From Dictyoglomus sp. NZ13-RE01 (GTDB lineage: Bacteria; Dictyoglomota; Dictyoglomia; Dictyoglomales; Dictyoglomaceae), in contig NIRF01000008.1 in the NCBI GenBank assembly GCA_002878375.1, forward strand, positions 25,272 to 89,271: a stretch of DNA of 64,000 nt, read 5' to 3'. The position numbers and the translations under genes were made by a program. Below, one piece after another: positions 1 to 8,505 of this stretch. Numbering within the stretch: the stretch's first letter is position 1; each line of letters opens with the position of its first letter. Under the pieces are notes generated by a model. That model saw only the letters and a program-made list of their open reading frames with translations, was not told where the DNA came from and did no database searches.

Positions 1-71
1 TTGAGTCAAGATTGTTTAGGGCAAGAGAAGAATTGAAGAAAAGATTGTCAAAGGAGCTTGTAGAGTTATGA
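1..71 (+). CDS. ECF sigma factor, C-terminal tail (partial)
   Basis: Only the last 22 codons are inside the window. The frame starting at base 3 reads ESRLFRAREELKKRL and ends in VEL-stop. This is the usual end of the sigma region 4.2 helix, where a basic RLFRAREELK stretch follows the recognition helix in RpoE-type factors. Its TGA (69-71) overlaps the ATG of the next gene, an anti-sigma factor, as expected for a translationally coupled sigma/anti-sigma pair. The identification rests on this short tail and the neighbour, so the subgroup cannot be given. Confidence 0.75.
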   Translation, partial: ESRLFRAREELKKRLSKELVEL

Positions 72-502
72 ACTGCAAAACTGCAAGAAAGCTAATCTCT
101 GCTTATATAGATGGTGAATTGGGTTCTAAAGAGAAGAGAGAGTTAGAACTCCATCTAAGTACATGTATTTATTGCAGAAAAGAATTAGAAAGTACTAAGA
201 AGTTGATAAAGGTTTTACATTCTATCCCTAAAATTGAGCCCTCTTCTAACTTCTCTGATAAGGTGTGGTATAAGCTTCAACAGGAAGATCTAAATGGTAG
301 AAATAATTTTAAAAGGCTTTTGGTATTAGTAGGCTTAAGTATAGCCATAGTAATTATGTTTTTATTAGGTCAGATTCCATTTATGAGAGAAGAAAATAAT
401 TATACCTATGATATCCAAACTTTTTATGAATTACACGGTAAATTTGGAAGAACATCAACCTTTGAGGAGAACGTAGTAGACTACGTATTATACCAGAAAT
501 GA
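68..502 (+). CDS. Anti-sigma factor with zinc-finger (zf-HC2) domain
   Basis: 144 residues. The N-terminal 45 residues form a putative zinc-finger anti-sigma domain: Cys3 and the HLSTCIYC motif (His-x3-Cys-x2-Cys, about residues 29-36). A single membrane helix rich in Leu, Val and Ile lies around residues 80-101, followed by a roughly 40-residue outer part. This layout is typical of membrane-bound factors that hold an ECF sigma at the membrane until a signal frees it. The start ATG overlaps the stop of the sigma gene, and its own stop overlaps the start of the RseB-like gene, so the three form one operon. The partner is inferred from position. Confidence 0.85.
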   Translation: MNCKTARKLISAYIDGELGSKEKRELELHLSTCIYCRKELESTKKLIKVLHSIPKIEPSSNFSDKVWYKLQQEDLNGRNNFKRLLVLVGLSIAIVIMFLLGQIPFMREENNYTYDIQTFYELHGKFGRTSTFEENVVDYVLYQK

Positions 503-1443
503 TCAAAAAAATTATCATTTTATCTATAATTTTGTCATTTACCCTTTCTGTCTCTACCTTTGATATTTTAAAAGATACACTGGAAAATGAAGGAAGAATT
601 CCCTTCCAAGGCATAGAAGTAACCATGTTTTATAACGAGAAAAATTTTCCAGAAATCTTAGTCTCAAAGGTGATTTATGGAGGAAATTACAGATTTAGAA
701 GGGAATACATTGCTCCTCCCTTTTTCTTAGGTAGAGTAACTATAGATGATGGTGTTAGAAAGTATGAATATGAGCCAATTTTAAATAGACTGAGAATTTC
801 TCCTACAAACTTTATTACAGATCCCCAGGATATAAAAAAAAGGATTGAGCTTATTAAGAAAAATTATAATACTATTGATTTAGGCTATGAGAATATGTTG
901 GATAGAAAAACTATTATAGTATCATTAATATCAAAATATACCAATAAAAAGGCTTTACAGCTATGGATTGATATAGAGAAAAATTATATCCTAAGAAAAG
1001 ATAAATATAATAGTGAAGGAAGACTTGTTTCAAGAACTTTCTATTCAGAAATAAAGTATGAAAACAATAGTTTGCCAGACCACTTATTTAAGCCAGATCC
1101 CACCTGGAAACCCCAGAAGGTGATAGATGAGTCAAACCTTAGGGAGATAGGATTGAAAGAGAGTGATTTTTCGCCAGAACTTCCTTTAGGTTACGTCTTA
1201 GATAAAGTCTACATTATTCTGAAGCGAGATGATATTATATTTTACTCCCGATACACCGATGGACTTAATACTGTTTCTTTGTTTAAATCAAATGTCCCTA
1301 TAGCAAAGGATAAAGATGTAAAAATTGAAGATTCTTTTCTGTGGAAGACAGTTTTTTGGCATGACCAAAGGTGGAGCTATGTTTTGATTGGAGATATTCC
1401 TTCTAATAAGTTGGAAGAGTTTCTAAAAAAAATATCTCCTTAA
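499..1443 (+). CDS. RseB/MucB-like envelope protein of the sigma operon
   Basis: 314 residues with an N-terminal signal peptide (KKIIILSIILSFTLSVS). The body has the LolA/RseB-like pattern: a beta-rich region with FQGIEVTMFY, a YRREY-like segment, then DDGVRKYEYEP and LRISPTNF, and a C-terminal half with a predicted regulatory domain. In known systems RseB binds the outer part of the anti-sigma factor and tunes its cleavage. The ATG (499) overlaps the anti-sigma stop, which supports that role here. Family assignment comes from overall pattern and context rather than a strict motif. The 3' end overlaps the convergent glycosylase gene by 41 bases. Confidence 0.7.
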   Translation: MIKKIIILSIILSFTLSVSTFDILKDTLENEGRIPFQGIEVTMFYNEKNFPEILVSKVIYGGNYRFRREYIAPPFFLGRVTIDDGVRKYEYEPILNRLRISPTNFITDPQDIKKRIELIKKNYNTIDLGYENMLDRKTIIVSLISKYTNKKALQLWIDIEKNYILRKDKYNSEGRLVSRTFYSEIKYENNSLPDHLFKPDPTWKPQKVIDESNLREIGLKESDFSPELPLGYVLDKVYIILKRDDIIFYSRYTDGLNTVSLFKSNVPIAKDKDVKIEDSFLWKTVFWHDQRWSYVLIGDIPSNKLEEFLKKISP

Positions 1444-2056
1444 GAAAGCAATTTCCTTCACACTTTCTACAACGCTCCTTTGCATGTCTTACTAAAAGAG
1501 CATGATATTCATTGAATAATTGATAAATAGGGAATAAAGATTTTTGGAAAAGATTCTGCCATTCATCATAACTATCTACCTTAGGGGTTAAAGAGAGGCA
1601 GGTAAAAATATTTCTTGTATATTTATCAATTACGAAGATGGGTCTATTGAAAGCATATAGGATAATGGAGTCCACTGTTTCTTTTCCTAATCCCTTTATC
1701 ATAAGGAGTTTTTTCCTCAAATTTAAGGTGGACTCAAGATTCATCTTCTCCAATTTCCCTTCATAATTCTCAAATAGGAAATTGAGAAAATTTTTAATTC
1801 TTTCCGCTTTTATTTTATAAAAACCTGAGGATCTAATTAATGTTTCTAATTTATTTACATCAATTTTATAAAGTTCTTCAGGAGAAAGAATGTTTTCTTT
1901 TTTTAAATTATTTATGGCTTTTTCTACATTATTCCAGTTGGTGTTTTGAGTAAGAATAGCACCTATTATTACCTCAAAGGGAGAGTCTGCAGGCCACCAA
2001 TACTGAGGTCCATATTTATCAAATAATACTTTAAAAATTTCCTCTATTTTGCTCAA
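1403..2056 (-). CDS. Endonuclease III-related DNA glycosylase (COG2231/MagIII-like)
   Basis: 217 residues, HhH-GPD superfamily. The helix-hairpin-helix is MIKGLGKETVDSIILYAF (about residues 117-134), followed by the catalytic aspartate in VIDKYTRNIF. The C-terminus has EYHALLVRHAKERCRKCEGNC, close to COG2231 proteins. The hairpin reads GLGKETVDSI rather than the GVGRKTA of true Nth, and only three closely spaced cysteines remain of the usual four of the iron-sulphur loop. Both features resemble MagIII 3-methyladenine glycosylases, so alkylated-base excision is more likely than thymine-glycol excision. The start is TTG, overlapping the purH stop (TTGA), so it is coupled to purH. Confidence 0.75.
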   Translation of the reverse strand: MSKIEEIFKVLFDKYGPQYWWPADSPFEVIIGAILTQNTNWNNVEKAINNLKKENILSPEELYKIDVNKLETLIRSSGFYKIKAERIKNFLNFLFENYEGKLEKMNLESTLNLRKKLLMIKGLGKETVDSIILYAFNRPIFVIDKYTRNIFTCLSLTPKVDSYDEWQNLFQKSLFPIYQLFNEYHALLVRHAKERCRKCEGNCFLKEIFFLETLPTY

Positions 2057-3549
2057 TGTCTGAAATGTCTTTGAGGTATCATTACTAGTATAATACCTAA
2101 CTCTTCTGCCTTTTGAATTACCTCAGGATCCCTGATAGAGCCTGCAGGTTGAATTATTGCTTTTATTCCATATTTACCTGCAAGCTCAATGGAGTCTGGA
2201 AAGGGGAAAAAGGCATCAGATGCAAGGTAGGCGGATTTTGCTTTTTCCCCTGCTTGTTCTAATGCGATTTTAACAGCATTTACTCTATTCATTTGTCCTG
2301 CCCCTATTCCTATGGTTTGCTTATTCTTACTAACCACAATAGCATTTGATTTAGTATGTTTTACTACTTTGAGGGCAAATAAAAGTTCTTCCAAATCCTT
2401 TTCGTCAGGCTTGTGAGAGGTTTTTACTTCATACTCAGTAAATAGAATATCATTGTAGTCCTGAACTAAAAAGCCATAGGTCAAGCTTCTTATTTCCCAA
2501 GGATTTTTATTACTGTCCTCATTACTTATCAGCAGTCTCAAATTTTTCTTTTTATTTAATATATTTAGAGCTTTCTCGGTATAGCCCTTTGCAATTATTA
2601 CTTCAAAGAAATGTTTACTCATTTCATTAGCACAATCCTCATCTACAATAAAGTTACATGCGATTATTCCACCATAGGCTGAAACAGGATCTCCATCAAA
2701 AGCCTTGAGAAATGCTTCCTTTCCATTTTCTCCTTCTGCAACTCCGCAAGGGTTATTATGTTTTATTATAGCGCATGCAGTATTGGAAAATTCCAATATT
2801 AAACGCCAAGCGGAGTCTATATCTAATAGGTTATTGTATGAAAGCTCTTTTCCATGGATTTTTGTCCAGGGTAATTTTTGGTGTGGCAATAGATAATATA
2901 CAGCTTTTTGTTGTGGATTTTCTCCATATCTTAGATCCATTTCTTTCTTCAAAACTATCTCCATATTATCACTAAATTGGTTACTTAAGTATTTAGTTAT
3001 GGCTTGATCATAATAGCTTGTATAAGAGAAGGCTTTGATTGCTAATTTCTTTCTAAATTCAATATCTACAGAATTTTCTTTTATTCTTTTGATTACCTCC
3101 TCATAATCTAAAGGATCACAAACCACTAAAACATGAGGAAAGTTTTTTGCACCTGCTCGAAGGAGAGAAACTCCACCAATATCAATATTTTCTAATGCTA
3201 TTTCCAAGGTTGTATCTTCCTTTTTTATTACATCAGAAAAAGGATAGAGATTGCATACTACAATATCAATTAAGGGTATGTTATTTTTTTTAAGCTCTTC
3301 TAAGTCTTCTTTTTTATCTCTTCTTGCCAGGATTCCTGCAAAAATTTTGGGATGTAATGTTTTTACTCTTCCTCCGATTAATTCTGAGAAACCTGTAAAT
3401 TCAGAAACCTCTTGAATGGGTATATTTTCTTTTCTAATTTCTTTTGCTGTTGATGAGGTCCCTATTAAATTATATCCTAAAGAATGTAGTTCCTTGGCAA
3501 AATTTGTAATTCCTTCCTTATTATATACACTGAGTAGTGCAAAAGGCAT
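2053..3549 (-). CDS. purH: Bifunctional AICAR transformylase/IMP cyclohydrolase
   Basis: 498 residues, full length for PurH. The N-terminal IMP cyclohydrolase domain (about 1-190, MGS-like fold) opens with ALLSVYNKEGI and contains GGRVKTLHPKI. The C-terminal transformylase domain holds the AICAR transformylase signature KHNNPCG and ends in QRHFRH. It catalyses the last two steps of purine synthesis, formylating AICAR and closing the ring to IMP. A clear ribosome site (GAGAGGTGG) precedes the ATG. It lies between the bifunctional nuclease gene and the glycosylase gene on the same strand, with 11 bases and a 4-base overlap respectively. Confidence 0.97.
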   Translation of the reverse strand: MPFALLSVYNKEGITNFAKELHSLGYNLIGTSSTAKEIRKENIPIQEVSEFTGFSELIGGRVKTLHPKIFAGILARRDKKEDLEELKKNNIPLIDIVVCNLYPFSDVIKKEDTTLEIALENIDIGGVSLLRAGAKNFPHVLVVCDPLDYEEVIKRIKENSVDIEFRKKLAIKAFSYTSYYDQAITKYLSNQFSDNMEIVLKKEMDLRYGENPQQKAVYYLLPHQKLPWTKIHGKELSYNNLLDIDSAWRLILEFSNTACAIIKHNNPCGVAEGENGKEAFLKAFDGDPVSAYGGIIACNFIVDEDCANEMSKHFFEVIIAKGYTEKALNILNKKKNLRLLISNEDSNKNPWEIRSLTYGFLVQDYNDILFTEYEVKTSHKPDEKDLEELLFALKVVKHTKSNAIVVSKNKQTIGIGAGQMNRVNAVKIALEQAGEKAKSAYLASDAFFPFPDSIELAGKYGIKAIIQPAGSIRDPEVIQKAEELGIILVMIPQRHFRH

Positions 3550-3560
3550 ACTCCACCTCT

Positions 3561-4034
3561 CTACTGTTTTTTAAATTCATCAGGATTAATATCTTCTAAG
3601 AATTTTTCCAACTCTTCATCACTTGAGTATTCCTCTATTATACCAGCCTCATCAAAAACTTTGGATTCCACGTAAATTGGAGACTTTGTTCTTAATGCAA
3701 TGGCCATAGCATCGCTTGGTCTTGAATCAATCTCTATTACTTTATCTCCATTTTCTAAAAAAATTGTGGCATAAAATGTTCCCTCAATCAAGCTATGGAT
3801 GACTATCTTTTGCACTTTAATATTTAGATTATCTAATATGTTTTTTATTAGATCATGGGTTAGAGGACGTGGTGTTACTACACTTTCTAATGCAAGGGCT
3901 ATAGAGTTTGCTTCAAAAGGTCCAATCCATATAGGAAGAAGTTTTTTTCCTTCTTTCTTTTCTTTTAAAATTACTACGAATTGATTAGTTTGGGGATCTA
4001 AATTTAATCCTGATATATAAGCCTCAAGCATCAT
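3561..4034 (-). CDS. Bifunctional nuclease family protein (DUF151)
   Basis: 157 residues, matching the DUF151/BFN family along its length: VVILKEKKEGKKLLPIWIGP, EANSIALALE, TPRPLTHDL and the hallmark SRPSDAMAIALRT, then an acidic tail. Thermotoga and plant homologues show nuclease activity in vitro; the cellular role is unclear. A GTG at 4043 is possible, but the GAGGGTG ribosome site sits six bases before the ATG-ATG pair at 4034, so that start is chosen. It heads the group leading to purH. Confidence 0.88.
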   Translation of the reverse strand: MMLEAYISGLNLDPQTNQFVVILKEKKEGKKLLPIWIGPFEANSIALALESVVTPRPLTHDLIKNILDNLNIKVQKIVIHSLIEGTFYATIFLENGDKVIEIDSRPSDAMAIALRTKSPIYVESKVFDEAGIIEEYSSDEELEKFLEDINPDEFKKQ

Positions 4035-4096
4035 GAAAATCACCCTCTTTTGTTTTTTAATTTAATCTTACCCCAAATTTTTAGGTTTGTAAATTG

Positions 4097-4105
4097 TGTT
4101 ATAAT
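4097..4105 (+). promoter_or_regulatory. Extended -10 promoter; probable leaderless start of the EamA gene
   Basis: TGT followed by a perfect TATAAT lies only seven bases before the ATG at 4113. Transcription would start at or next to the A of the start codon, and there is no ribosome site, so the message should be leaderless. No good -35 hexamer is seen, which fits an extended -10 element. Confidence 0.6.
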
Positions 4106-4112
4106 AAAGCCT

Positions 4113-4997
4113 ATGCATAAAAATGAGTTAAAAGGAACTTTAGTTCTCATATTAGTAACCCTTATATGGGGTACTACTTTTTCTATGTCTAAAATTTCTC
4201 TTAAGTATCTTTCTCCTTTCTCTCTCCTTTTTCTAAGATTTACTCTTAGTACAATTTCTCTTTTTCTGTATCTTCTTATAACCTCAAGAAATTCTATAAA
4301 AATAAATCTTCCAAGCCTTATTTTAGGGATTATTAATTTTCTTGCTATAGCCTTTCAAACTTTTGGTCTTAGATATACATCTGCTACAAAGACCGCATTT
4401 ATAACAGGAATTTCTGTTTTGCTTGTCCCCTTTGGAGAATTCTTTCTGCTAAAAAATAAGATACAAAAAAATATTTTGGTTGCAGTAGTTTTAGCTTTTC
4501 TTGGTCTTATTTTTCTAACTGTTGATATTAGAGAATTAAAGGGAATAAATATTGGTGATTTTTTGGTTTTTTTATGTGCAATCTTTTATGCACTGCAAAT
4601 TATATTAATTTCCTATTTTGTTCATAAAGGGGATATTGGAAATCTGGCTTTTGGTCAAATTTTTATAACCGCTCTTTTTGCATTCTTTTTTTCTATTCCA
4701 GATTTAATTCACCTTTCTATTACAAATATTTCAAAGATTATTTTGCCAGTATCATATTTAGGGATTGTAGCTACAACTCTTACCATAACTTTGCAATTTG
4801 TTGGTCAAAAGTTTTTATCTCCTACCCGATCTGCAATCATTTATAACTTAGAGCCTGTTTTTGCCTATATGTTTGCCAACATATTTTTAGGAGAAACATT
4901 AAGTTTATGGCAGGGAGTAGGAGCAATTTTAATTGTTATTGCCCTTTTTATCTCCCTGCCAGACTTTCCTATCCTAAATAGGAAGAGAAAGGTATAA
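4113..4997 (+). CDS. EamA/DMT-family transporter
   Basis: 294 residues from the ATG at 4113. About ten hydrophobic helices form two repeated EamA halves; the first begins LVLILVTLIWGTTFSMSKIS and the second contains GDFLVFLCAIFYALQIIL. A late motif, SAIIYNLEPVFAYMFA, is typical of drug/metabolite exporters of the YdcZ/RhaT-like superfamily. The substrate cannot be told from sequence. An upstream in-frame ATG at 4050 would add 21 residues lying over the promoter region and is rejected. The gene ends inside the convergent ribU gene (29-base overlap). Confidence 0.88.
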   Translation: MHKNELKGTLVLILVTLIWGTTFSMSKISLKYLSPFSLLFLRFTLSTISLFLYLLITSRNSIKINLPSLILGIINFLAIAFQTFGLRYTSATKTAFITGISVLLVPFGEFFLLKNKIQKNILVAVVLAFLGLIFLTVDIRELKGINIGDFLVFLCAIFYALQIILISYFVHKGDIGNLAFGQIFITALFAFFFSIPDLIHLSITNISKIILPVSYLGIVATTLTITLQFVGQKFLSPTRSAIIYNLEPVFAYMFANIFLGETLSLWQGVGAILIVIALFISLPDFPILNRKRKV

Positions 4998-5490
4998 CCT
5001 TGGCTAATAAGTAAGTTATTAAGGAATTAATTCCTGCCTTTATTAAATTAAAAGGAATTATAACAGGAATAATTAGGGCTAAAACATCTTTAACGGGAAC
5101 TCCCAGATATATAGGTGTAAATATTATATTTGCAATGGACATGACAATAGCCATAAATATGGTACCTAAGATTAATGGAATTTCTAACCTTTTTACCTTT
5201 TCAAAGGTAACTCCTGCTACACTTATGAGGGTTCCAGAGGCAAGAAAATGCATTAGAGCGCCTATAGGTCCTCCCTGTCCTGTAATAAAAGCCATGAGAA
5301 TTGCTACAATTAATGTTGCTAACAATCCGAAAGGAGTTCCTATATATAGAGCAATAATTAGTAATGGAATATCTCCTGGATCATATAAAAGATATGGGGC
5401 TTGAGGAATGATGGGAAAATATATTGATAAAGATAGAATTAGGGATATTGCAGTTAATACACCTGCTGTTACCAACTTTTTGGTACCCAT
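4969..5490 (-). CDS. ribU: ECF transporter S component, riboflavin-type (RibU)
   Basis: 173 residues with about six membrane helices. The pattern matches riboflavin S components: IYFPIIPQAPYLLYDPGDIP early (residues 24-43) and GQGGPIGALMHFLASG in the middle. It would bind riboflavin and take it up together with a shared ECF energising module, which is not in this window. The assignment is strengthened by an FMN riboswitch and terminator directly upstream on the same strand. A good ribosome site (GGGAGGTAA) precedes the ATG. Confidence 0.9.
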   Translation of the reverse strand: MGTKKLVTAGVLTAISLILSLSIYFPIIPQAPYLLYDPGDIPLLIIALYIGTPFGLLATLIVAILMAFITGQGGPIGALMHFLASGTLISVAGVTFEKVKRLEIPLILGTIFMAIVMSIANIIFTPIYLGVPVKDVLALIIPVIIPFNLIKAGINSLITYLLAKVIPFSSYLG

Positions 5491-5520
5491 TTATATTACC
5501 TCCCTTTTTATAATTTTTTA

Positions 5521-5555
5521 TACAAAATAAAAAGCCCCAAGTTTTACCTTGGGGC
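5521..5555 (-). terminator. Riboswitch-controlled intrinsic terminator before ribU
   Basis: On the minus strand an 8-bp GC-rich stem (GCCCCAAG paired with CTTGGGGC, 5534-5555) is followed by TTTTTATTTTG. It sits between the FMN aptamer and ribU, the expected position for an expression platform that stops transcription when FMN is bound. Confidence 0.85.
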
Positions 5556-5576
5556 AGTTTTTGACAAAAAAATAAC

Positions 5577-5731
5577 ATACCTTCTCCCATCCGGACTATA
5601 CCGTCGGCTCTGGAATCTCACCAGATCTGCAAGGCTAAAGCCTTGCTCGCAGGCTTAGGTGCTAATATATTAGCACCATCACTGCCGGTCGGGAATTGAG
5701 GATTTCTCCTCTCACCCTGCCCCGAAGGTAT
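5577..5731 (-). promoter_or_regulatory. FMN riboswitch (RFN element)
   Basis: The minus strand shows the conserved RFN core: it opens ATACCTTCGGGGCAGGGTG, contains AATTCCCGACCGGC and ends GTCCGGATGGGAGAAGGTAT. The outer P1 helix pairs ATACCTTC with GAAGGTAT (5724-5731 with 5577-5584). One variable arm is a near-perfect hairpin, GGTGCTAATATATTAGCACC. It precedes ribU and its terminator, so it should repress riboflavin uptake when FMN is plentiful. Confidence 0.95.
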
Positions 5732-5747
5732 CTTTGTTTTTACTTAT

Positions 5748-6638
5748 TTACTTGTCTAAGGAAAGCTCTGAGGGGTAAGCTAATACCCCAATAGTGCCAG
5801 GTCCGCTATGTACACTAAGGGCTGCACCTAATTTTGAAATTATAACATCTTTTACTGTAAAATGTTTTAGAATTTCATTCTTTAAATTTTCAAGCTCATC
5901 AAGGGCGTTTGCATATACTAAAGCAATATTTAACGAATTTTTCTCTTTAAAAAAGTTTTGCATATGCTCTACAATCTTTTGGTAAGCTTTTAATCTTCCC
6001 ATAGCCTTATCTAAGGCATAGAGTACTCCATCTTCGTCAATAGAAATGATGGGATTGATCTTTAAAGCTTCAGCTAAAAGAAGTTTTGCCTTTCCTATTC
6101 TTCCGCCAGCTGCTAAATACTTTAAAGTATCGTTAGTAAAAGAGTGGAAAAAACTCTTCCTTATTTCTTTTAAATGCTCAATGGTTTCAGATAGGTTCCA
6201 TCCTTTTAGAGAGGCTTTTGCCGCTTCTAATGCCAAGAGACCTGTTCCTAAGGATACACTCTTTGAGTCAAAAACTTCAATTTTTGCCTCAGGATATTCA
6301 CTGGCTAATATGTTTTTGGCAGTTGTTGCAGATTGGTAAGCACCACTTCCCCAAGAAGTAATGTGAATACTAAGAATGTTTTTCCCTTTTTCAATTATTT
6401 TTTTAAATGCCTCATAATATTCTCCAACCCCTGGACATGCAGTCTTAGGAAGGTGGTTAAGATTATTTTTTAAATAATCCCAGATACTTTCAGGCTCTAT
6501 ATCAATTCCTTCTTTATATTCCTTATCATTCATATGTATGTAGTAGGGTATTACATTTACTTCATATTCTTTTGCCAAATCCTCTGGTATATCTGATGTG
6601 GTATCAGTAACCACCTCAAAACCTTTCTCCTTACTCAT
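5748..6638 (-). CDS. DegV family fatty-acid-binding protein
   Basis: 296 residues from the ATG at 6638, which has GGAGG seven bases upstream; an earlier in-frame ATG (6692) lies on the promoter and is rejected. DegV landmarks are VTDTTSDIP at the N-terminus, ITSWGSGAYQSA and FDSKSVSLGTGLL in the middle, TLKYLAAGGRIGKAK, and the final VHSGPGTIGVLAYP. Members bind a fatty acid between two domains; FakB proteins present it to the FakA kinase. No fakA is seen here. It has its own consensus promoter (6664-6692). Confidence 0.92.
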   Translation of the reverse strand: MSKEKGFEVVTDTTSDIPEDLAKEYEVNVIPYYIHMNDKEYKEGIDIEPESIWDYLKNNLNHLPKTACPGVGEYYEAFKKIIEKGKNILSIHITSWGSGAYQSATTAKNILASEYPEAKIEVFDSKSVSLGTGLLALEAAKASLKGWNLSETIEHLKEIRKSFFHSFTNDTLKYLAAGGRIGKAKLLLAEALKINPIISIDEDGVLYALDKAMGRLKAYQKIVEHMQNFFKEKNSLNIALVYANALDELENLKNEILKHFTVKDVIISKLGAALSVHSGPGTIGVLAYPSELSLDK

Positions 6639-6663
6639 TTGAATCCTCCAAAACAATTTTCTA

Positions 6664-6692
6664 ATTATACTATTTTGGTGGAGACAAGTCAA
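6664..6692 (-). promoter_or_regulatory. Sigma-70 promoter for the DegV gene
   Basis: On the minus strand, TTGACT (6692-6687), a 17-base spacer and a perfect TATAAT (6669-6664). Transcription should start near 6657, giving a short leader that carries the GGAGG ribosome site. Confidence 0.8.
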
Positions 6693-6707
6693 AATTATAA
6701 GCCTAAA

Positions 6708-7010
6708 TTAAAATTTTTCTATTGTATTTGCAATATTTTCTATGAGATCTTTTACTTCAGGATGGCTTAATTGGTAGTAAACTGATCTTCCCTTTCTTTT
6801 AGTCTTTAATATCCTGAGCCTCTTTAATAGAGAAAGATGCTGTGATAAGTTAGGCTGTCTTACTTCTAATGCTTTCATAAGCTCAGTAACCGAAAGGGGA
6901 TTTTCTGAAAGTTGCAGAATAATCTTCAAGCGAAGGGGGTGGGCTAACGTATTTAGAAAGTCTGTTATATTTTGTAATTGTTCTTCTGTAAACTCAATTT
7001 TTTTATCCAT
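6708..7010 (-). CDS. ArsR-family winged-helix regulator
   Basis: 100 residues, nearly all one winged helix-turn-helix: LNTLAHPLRLKIILQL, then SVTELMKALEVRQPNLSQHL as the recognition region and a wing GRSVYYQLSHPEV. No metal-binding cysteine motif (such as ELCVCDL) is present, so it is not an obvious metal sensor. The ribosome site (AAAGGAGGGAGG) is strong. It lies upstream of the DegV gene but that gene has its own promoter; the target is unknown, possibly its own operon. Confidence 0.9.
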   Translation of the reverse strand: MDKKIEFTEEQLQNITDFLNTLAHPLRLKIILQLSENPLSVTELMKALEVRQPNLSQHLSLLKRLRILKTKRKGRSVYYQLSHPEVKDLIENIANTIEKF

Positions 7011-7107
7011 CGATCCCTCCCTCCTTTCTTTAAAGTTTTTATATATTTTAACATAAAAAATAAAGCTTGTTATAATAAAAATAAAATATAATAATAGGTA
7101 AAATAGA

Positions 7108-7136
7108 TTGACAATAAGTTTAATATTTTCTATAGT
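7108..7136 (+). promoter_or_regulatory. Sigma-70 promoter of the ffh-comM operon
   Basis: TTGACA (7108-7113), a 17-base spacer and TATAGT (7131-7136). The predicted start near 7143 leaves about 27 bases before the ffh ATG at 7170, including an AGAGGG ribosome site. No other strong promoter was seen up to comM, where genes overlap or lie close together. Confidence 0.8.
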
Positions 7137-7169
7137 ATGCTAAGGTAAAAAAAGATAAAGAGGGAAAAT

Positions 7170-8477
7170 ATGTTTGAGAATTTATCGGAGCGTCTCCAAA
7201 ATATATTTAATAGATTAAGAGGGAAGGGCTTGCTCTCTGAAAAGGATGTAGAAGAAGCCCTAAGAGAGATCCGTCAAGCTCTTCTCGAGGCGGATGTTCA
7301 TTATAAAGTTGTTAAAGACTTGCTAAATAAGGTAAAGGAAAAGGCTTTAAAGGAAGAAGTCCTAAAGAGTGTTACACCTTTCCAACAAATTCTCAAAATC
7401 TTATATTATGAATTGACAGAATTATTAGGTAGAGAAAGGATTGGACTTCAATTTGGAAACGAAAAGCCATCTCTCATATTTCTTGTAGGATTGCAAGGTG
7501 CTGGAAAGACTACAACCTGTGCAAAGCTGGCTTATAAGCTTAGCCAGGAACAGAAAAAGGTTATGCTTGTAGCAGGAGATACCTTTAGACCTGCAGCAGC
7601 AAAACAGTTGGAGATTTTAGGGGAGAAAATAAAGGTTCCTGTATTCAAAGAGGGAAAAACTCCAGAAGAGATAATAAGGAATGCAATACTTTCTGGAAAA
7701 GAAAGATTGATGGATGTTTTAATTGTGGACACTACAGGAAGACTCCATGTTGATGAGGAAATGATGCAGGAACTTGAAGATTTAGTTAATAAATTCAAGC
7801 CATCAGAGGTTCTTTTGGTTCTTGATGGTATGACAGGACAAGACGCAGTAAATGTGGCAGAAAAGTTTAAAGAAAGAATTCCAATAACAGGAATTATTCT
7901 TACAAAGCTCGATGGAGATGCAAGAGGTGGCGCTGCTTTGTCTGTTAGAGCTGTTACAGGAAAACCTATAAAGTTTATAGGAGTAGGAGAGAAGATTGAA
8001 AATTTAGAATACTTTTATCCAGAAAGACTCGCTGGAAGAATTCTTGGAATGGGTGATATAGCCACATTAGTAGAGAAGATTGAAACAAGTATTAATTTAG
8101 AAAAGCAGGCTAAATTAGAGGAGAAAATAAAAAAGGCAAAATTTGATTTGGAAGATTTCTATGAACAGCTTAAAGAAATTAGAAAAGTAGGTACTTTAGA
8201 ACAAATATTGGACATGCTTCCAGGATTTCCAAAAAAGGATATAAGACCAGACTTGGATGAAAAAGAAATAAAAAGATTCTTAGCTATTATTGAATCAATG
8301 ACTCCTGAGGAGAGGAGAAATCCCTCTATAATTAATGGAAGTAGAAAATTAAGGATAGCAAAAGGTAGTGGTACTAAGGTGCAGGACGTAAATAGATTAT
8401 TAAAGCAGTATTTTCAGACATTGGAACTTATTAAACAGTTTTCTAAGGGAAGAAGAAACATCTTCCCATTTATGTAG
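7170..8477 (+). CDS. ffh: Signal recognition particle protein Ffh
   Basis: 435 residues. N domain (1-90), then the GTPase G domain with GLQGAGKTTTCAKLA, GDTFRPAAAKQL, DTTGR and TKLDGDARGG, and a C-terminal M domain (about 330-435) containing MLPGFPKK and TPEERRNP. It binds signal peptides and 4.5S RNA and delivers ribosomes to FtsY. The M domain lacks a long methionine-rich tail and ends in FPFM. It leads the operon, 28 bases before rpsP. Confidence 0.98.
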   Translation: MFENLSERLQNIFNRLRGKGLLSEKDVEEALREIRQALLEADVHYKVVKDLLNKVKEKALKEEVLKSVTPFQQILKILYYELTELLGRERIGLQFGNEKPSLIFLVGLQGAGKTTTCAKLAYKLSQEQKKVMLVAGDTFRPAAAKQLEILGEKIKVPVFKEGKTPEEIIRNAILSGKERLMDVLIVDTTGRLHVDEEMMQELEDLVNKFKPSEVLLVLDGMTGQDAVNVAEKFKERIPITGIILTKLDGDARGGAALSVRAVTGKPIKFIGVGEKIENLEYFYPERLAGRILGMGDIATLVEKIETSINLEKQAKLEEKIKKAKFDLEDFYEQLKEIRKVGTLEQILDMLPGFPKKDIRPDLDEKEIKRFLAIIESMTPEERRNPSIINGSRKLRIAKGSGTKVQDVNRLLKQYFQTLELIKQFSKGRRNIFPFM

Positions 8478-8505
8478 AAAAATTAGAAAGGAGGTGAAAT
8501 AAAGA

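Noticed and set aside
4050-4112. Longer N-terminus for the EamA protein
   Set aside because: These codons overlap the extended -10 promoter and do not look like the family start.
5381-5590. Minus-strand frame of 69 codons ahead of ribU
   Set aside because: It covers the terminator and the end of the FMN riboswitch and overlaps ribU in another frame.
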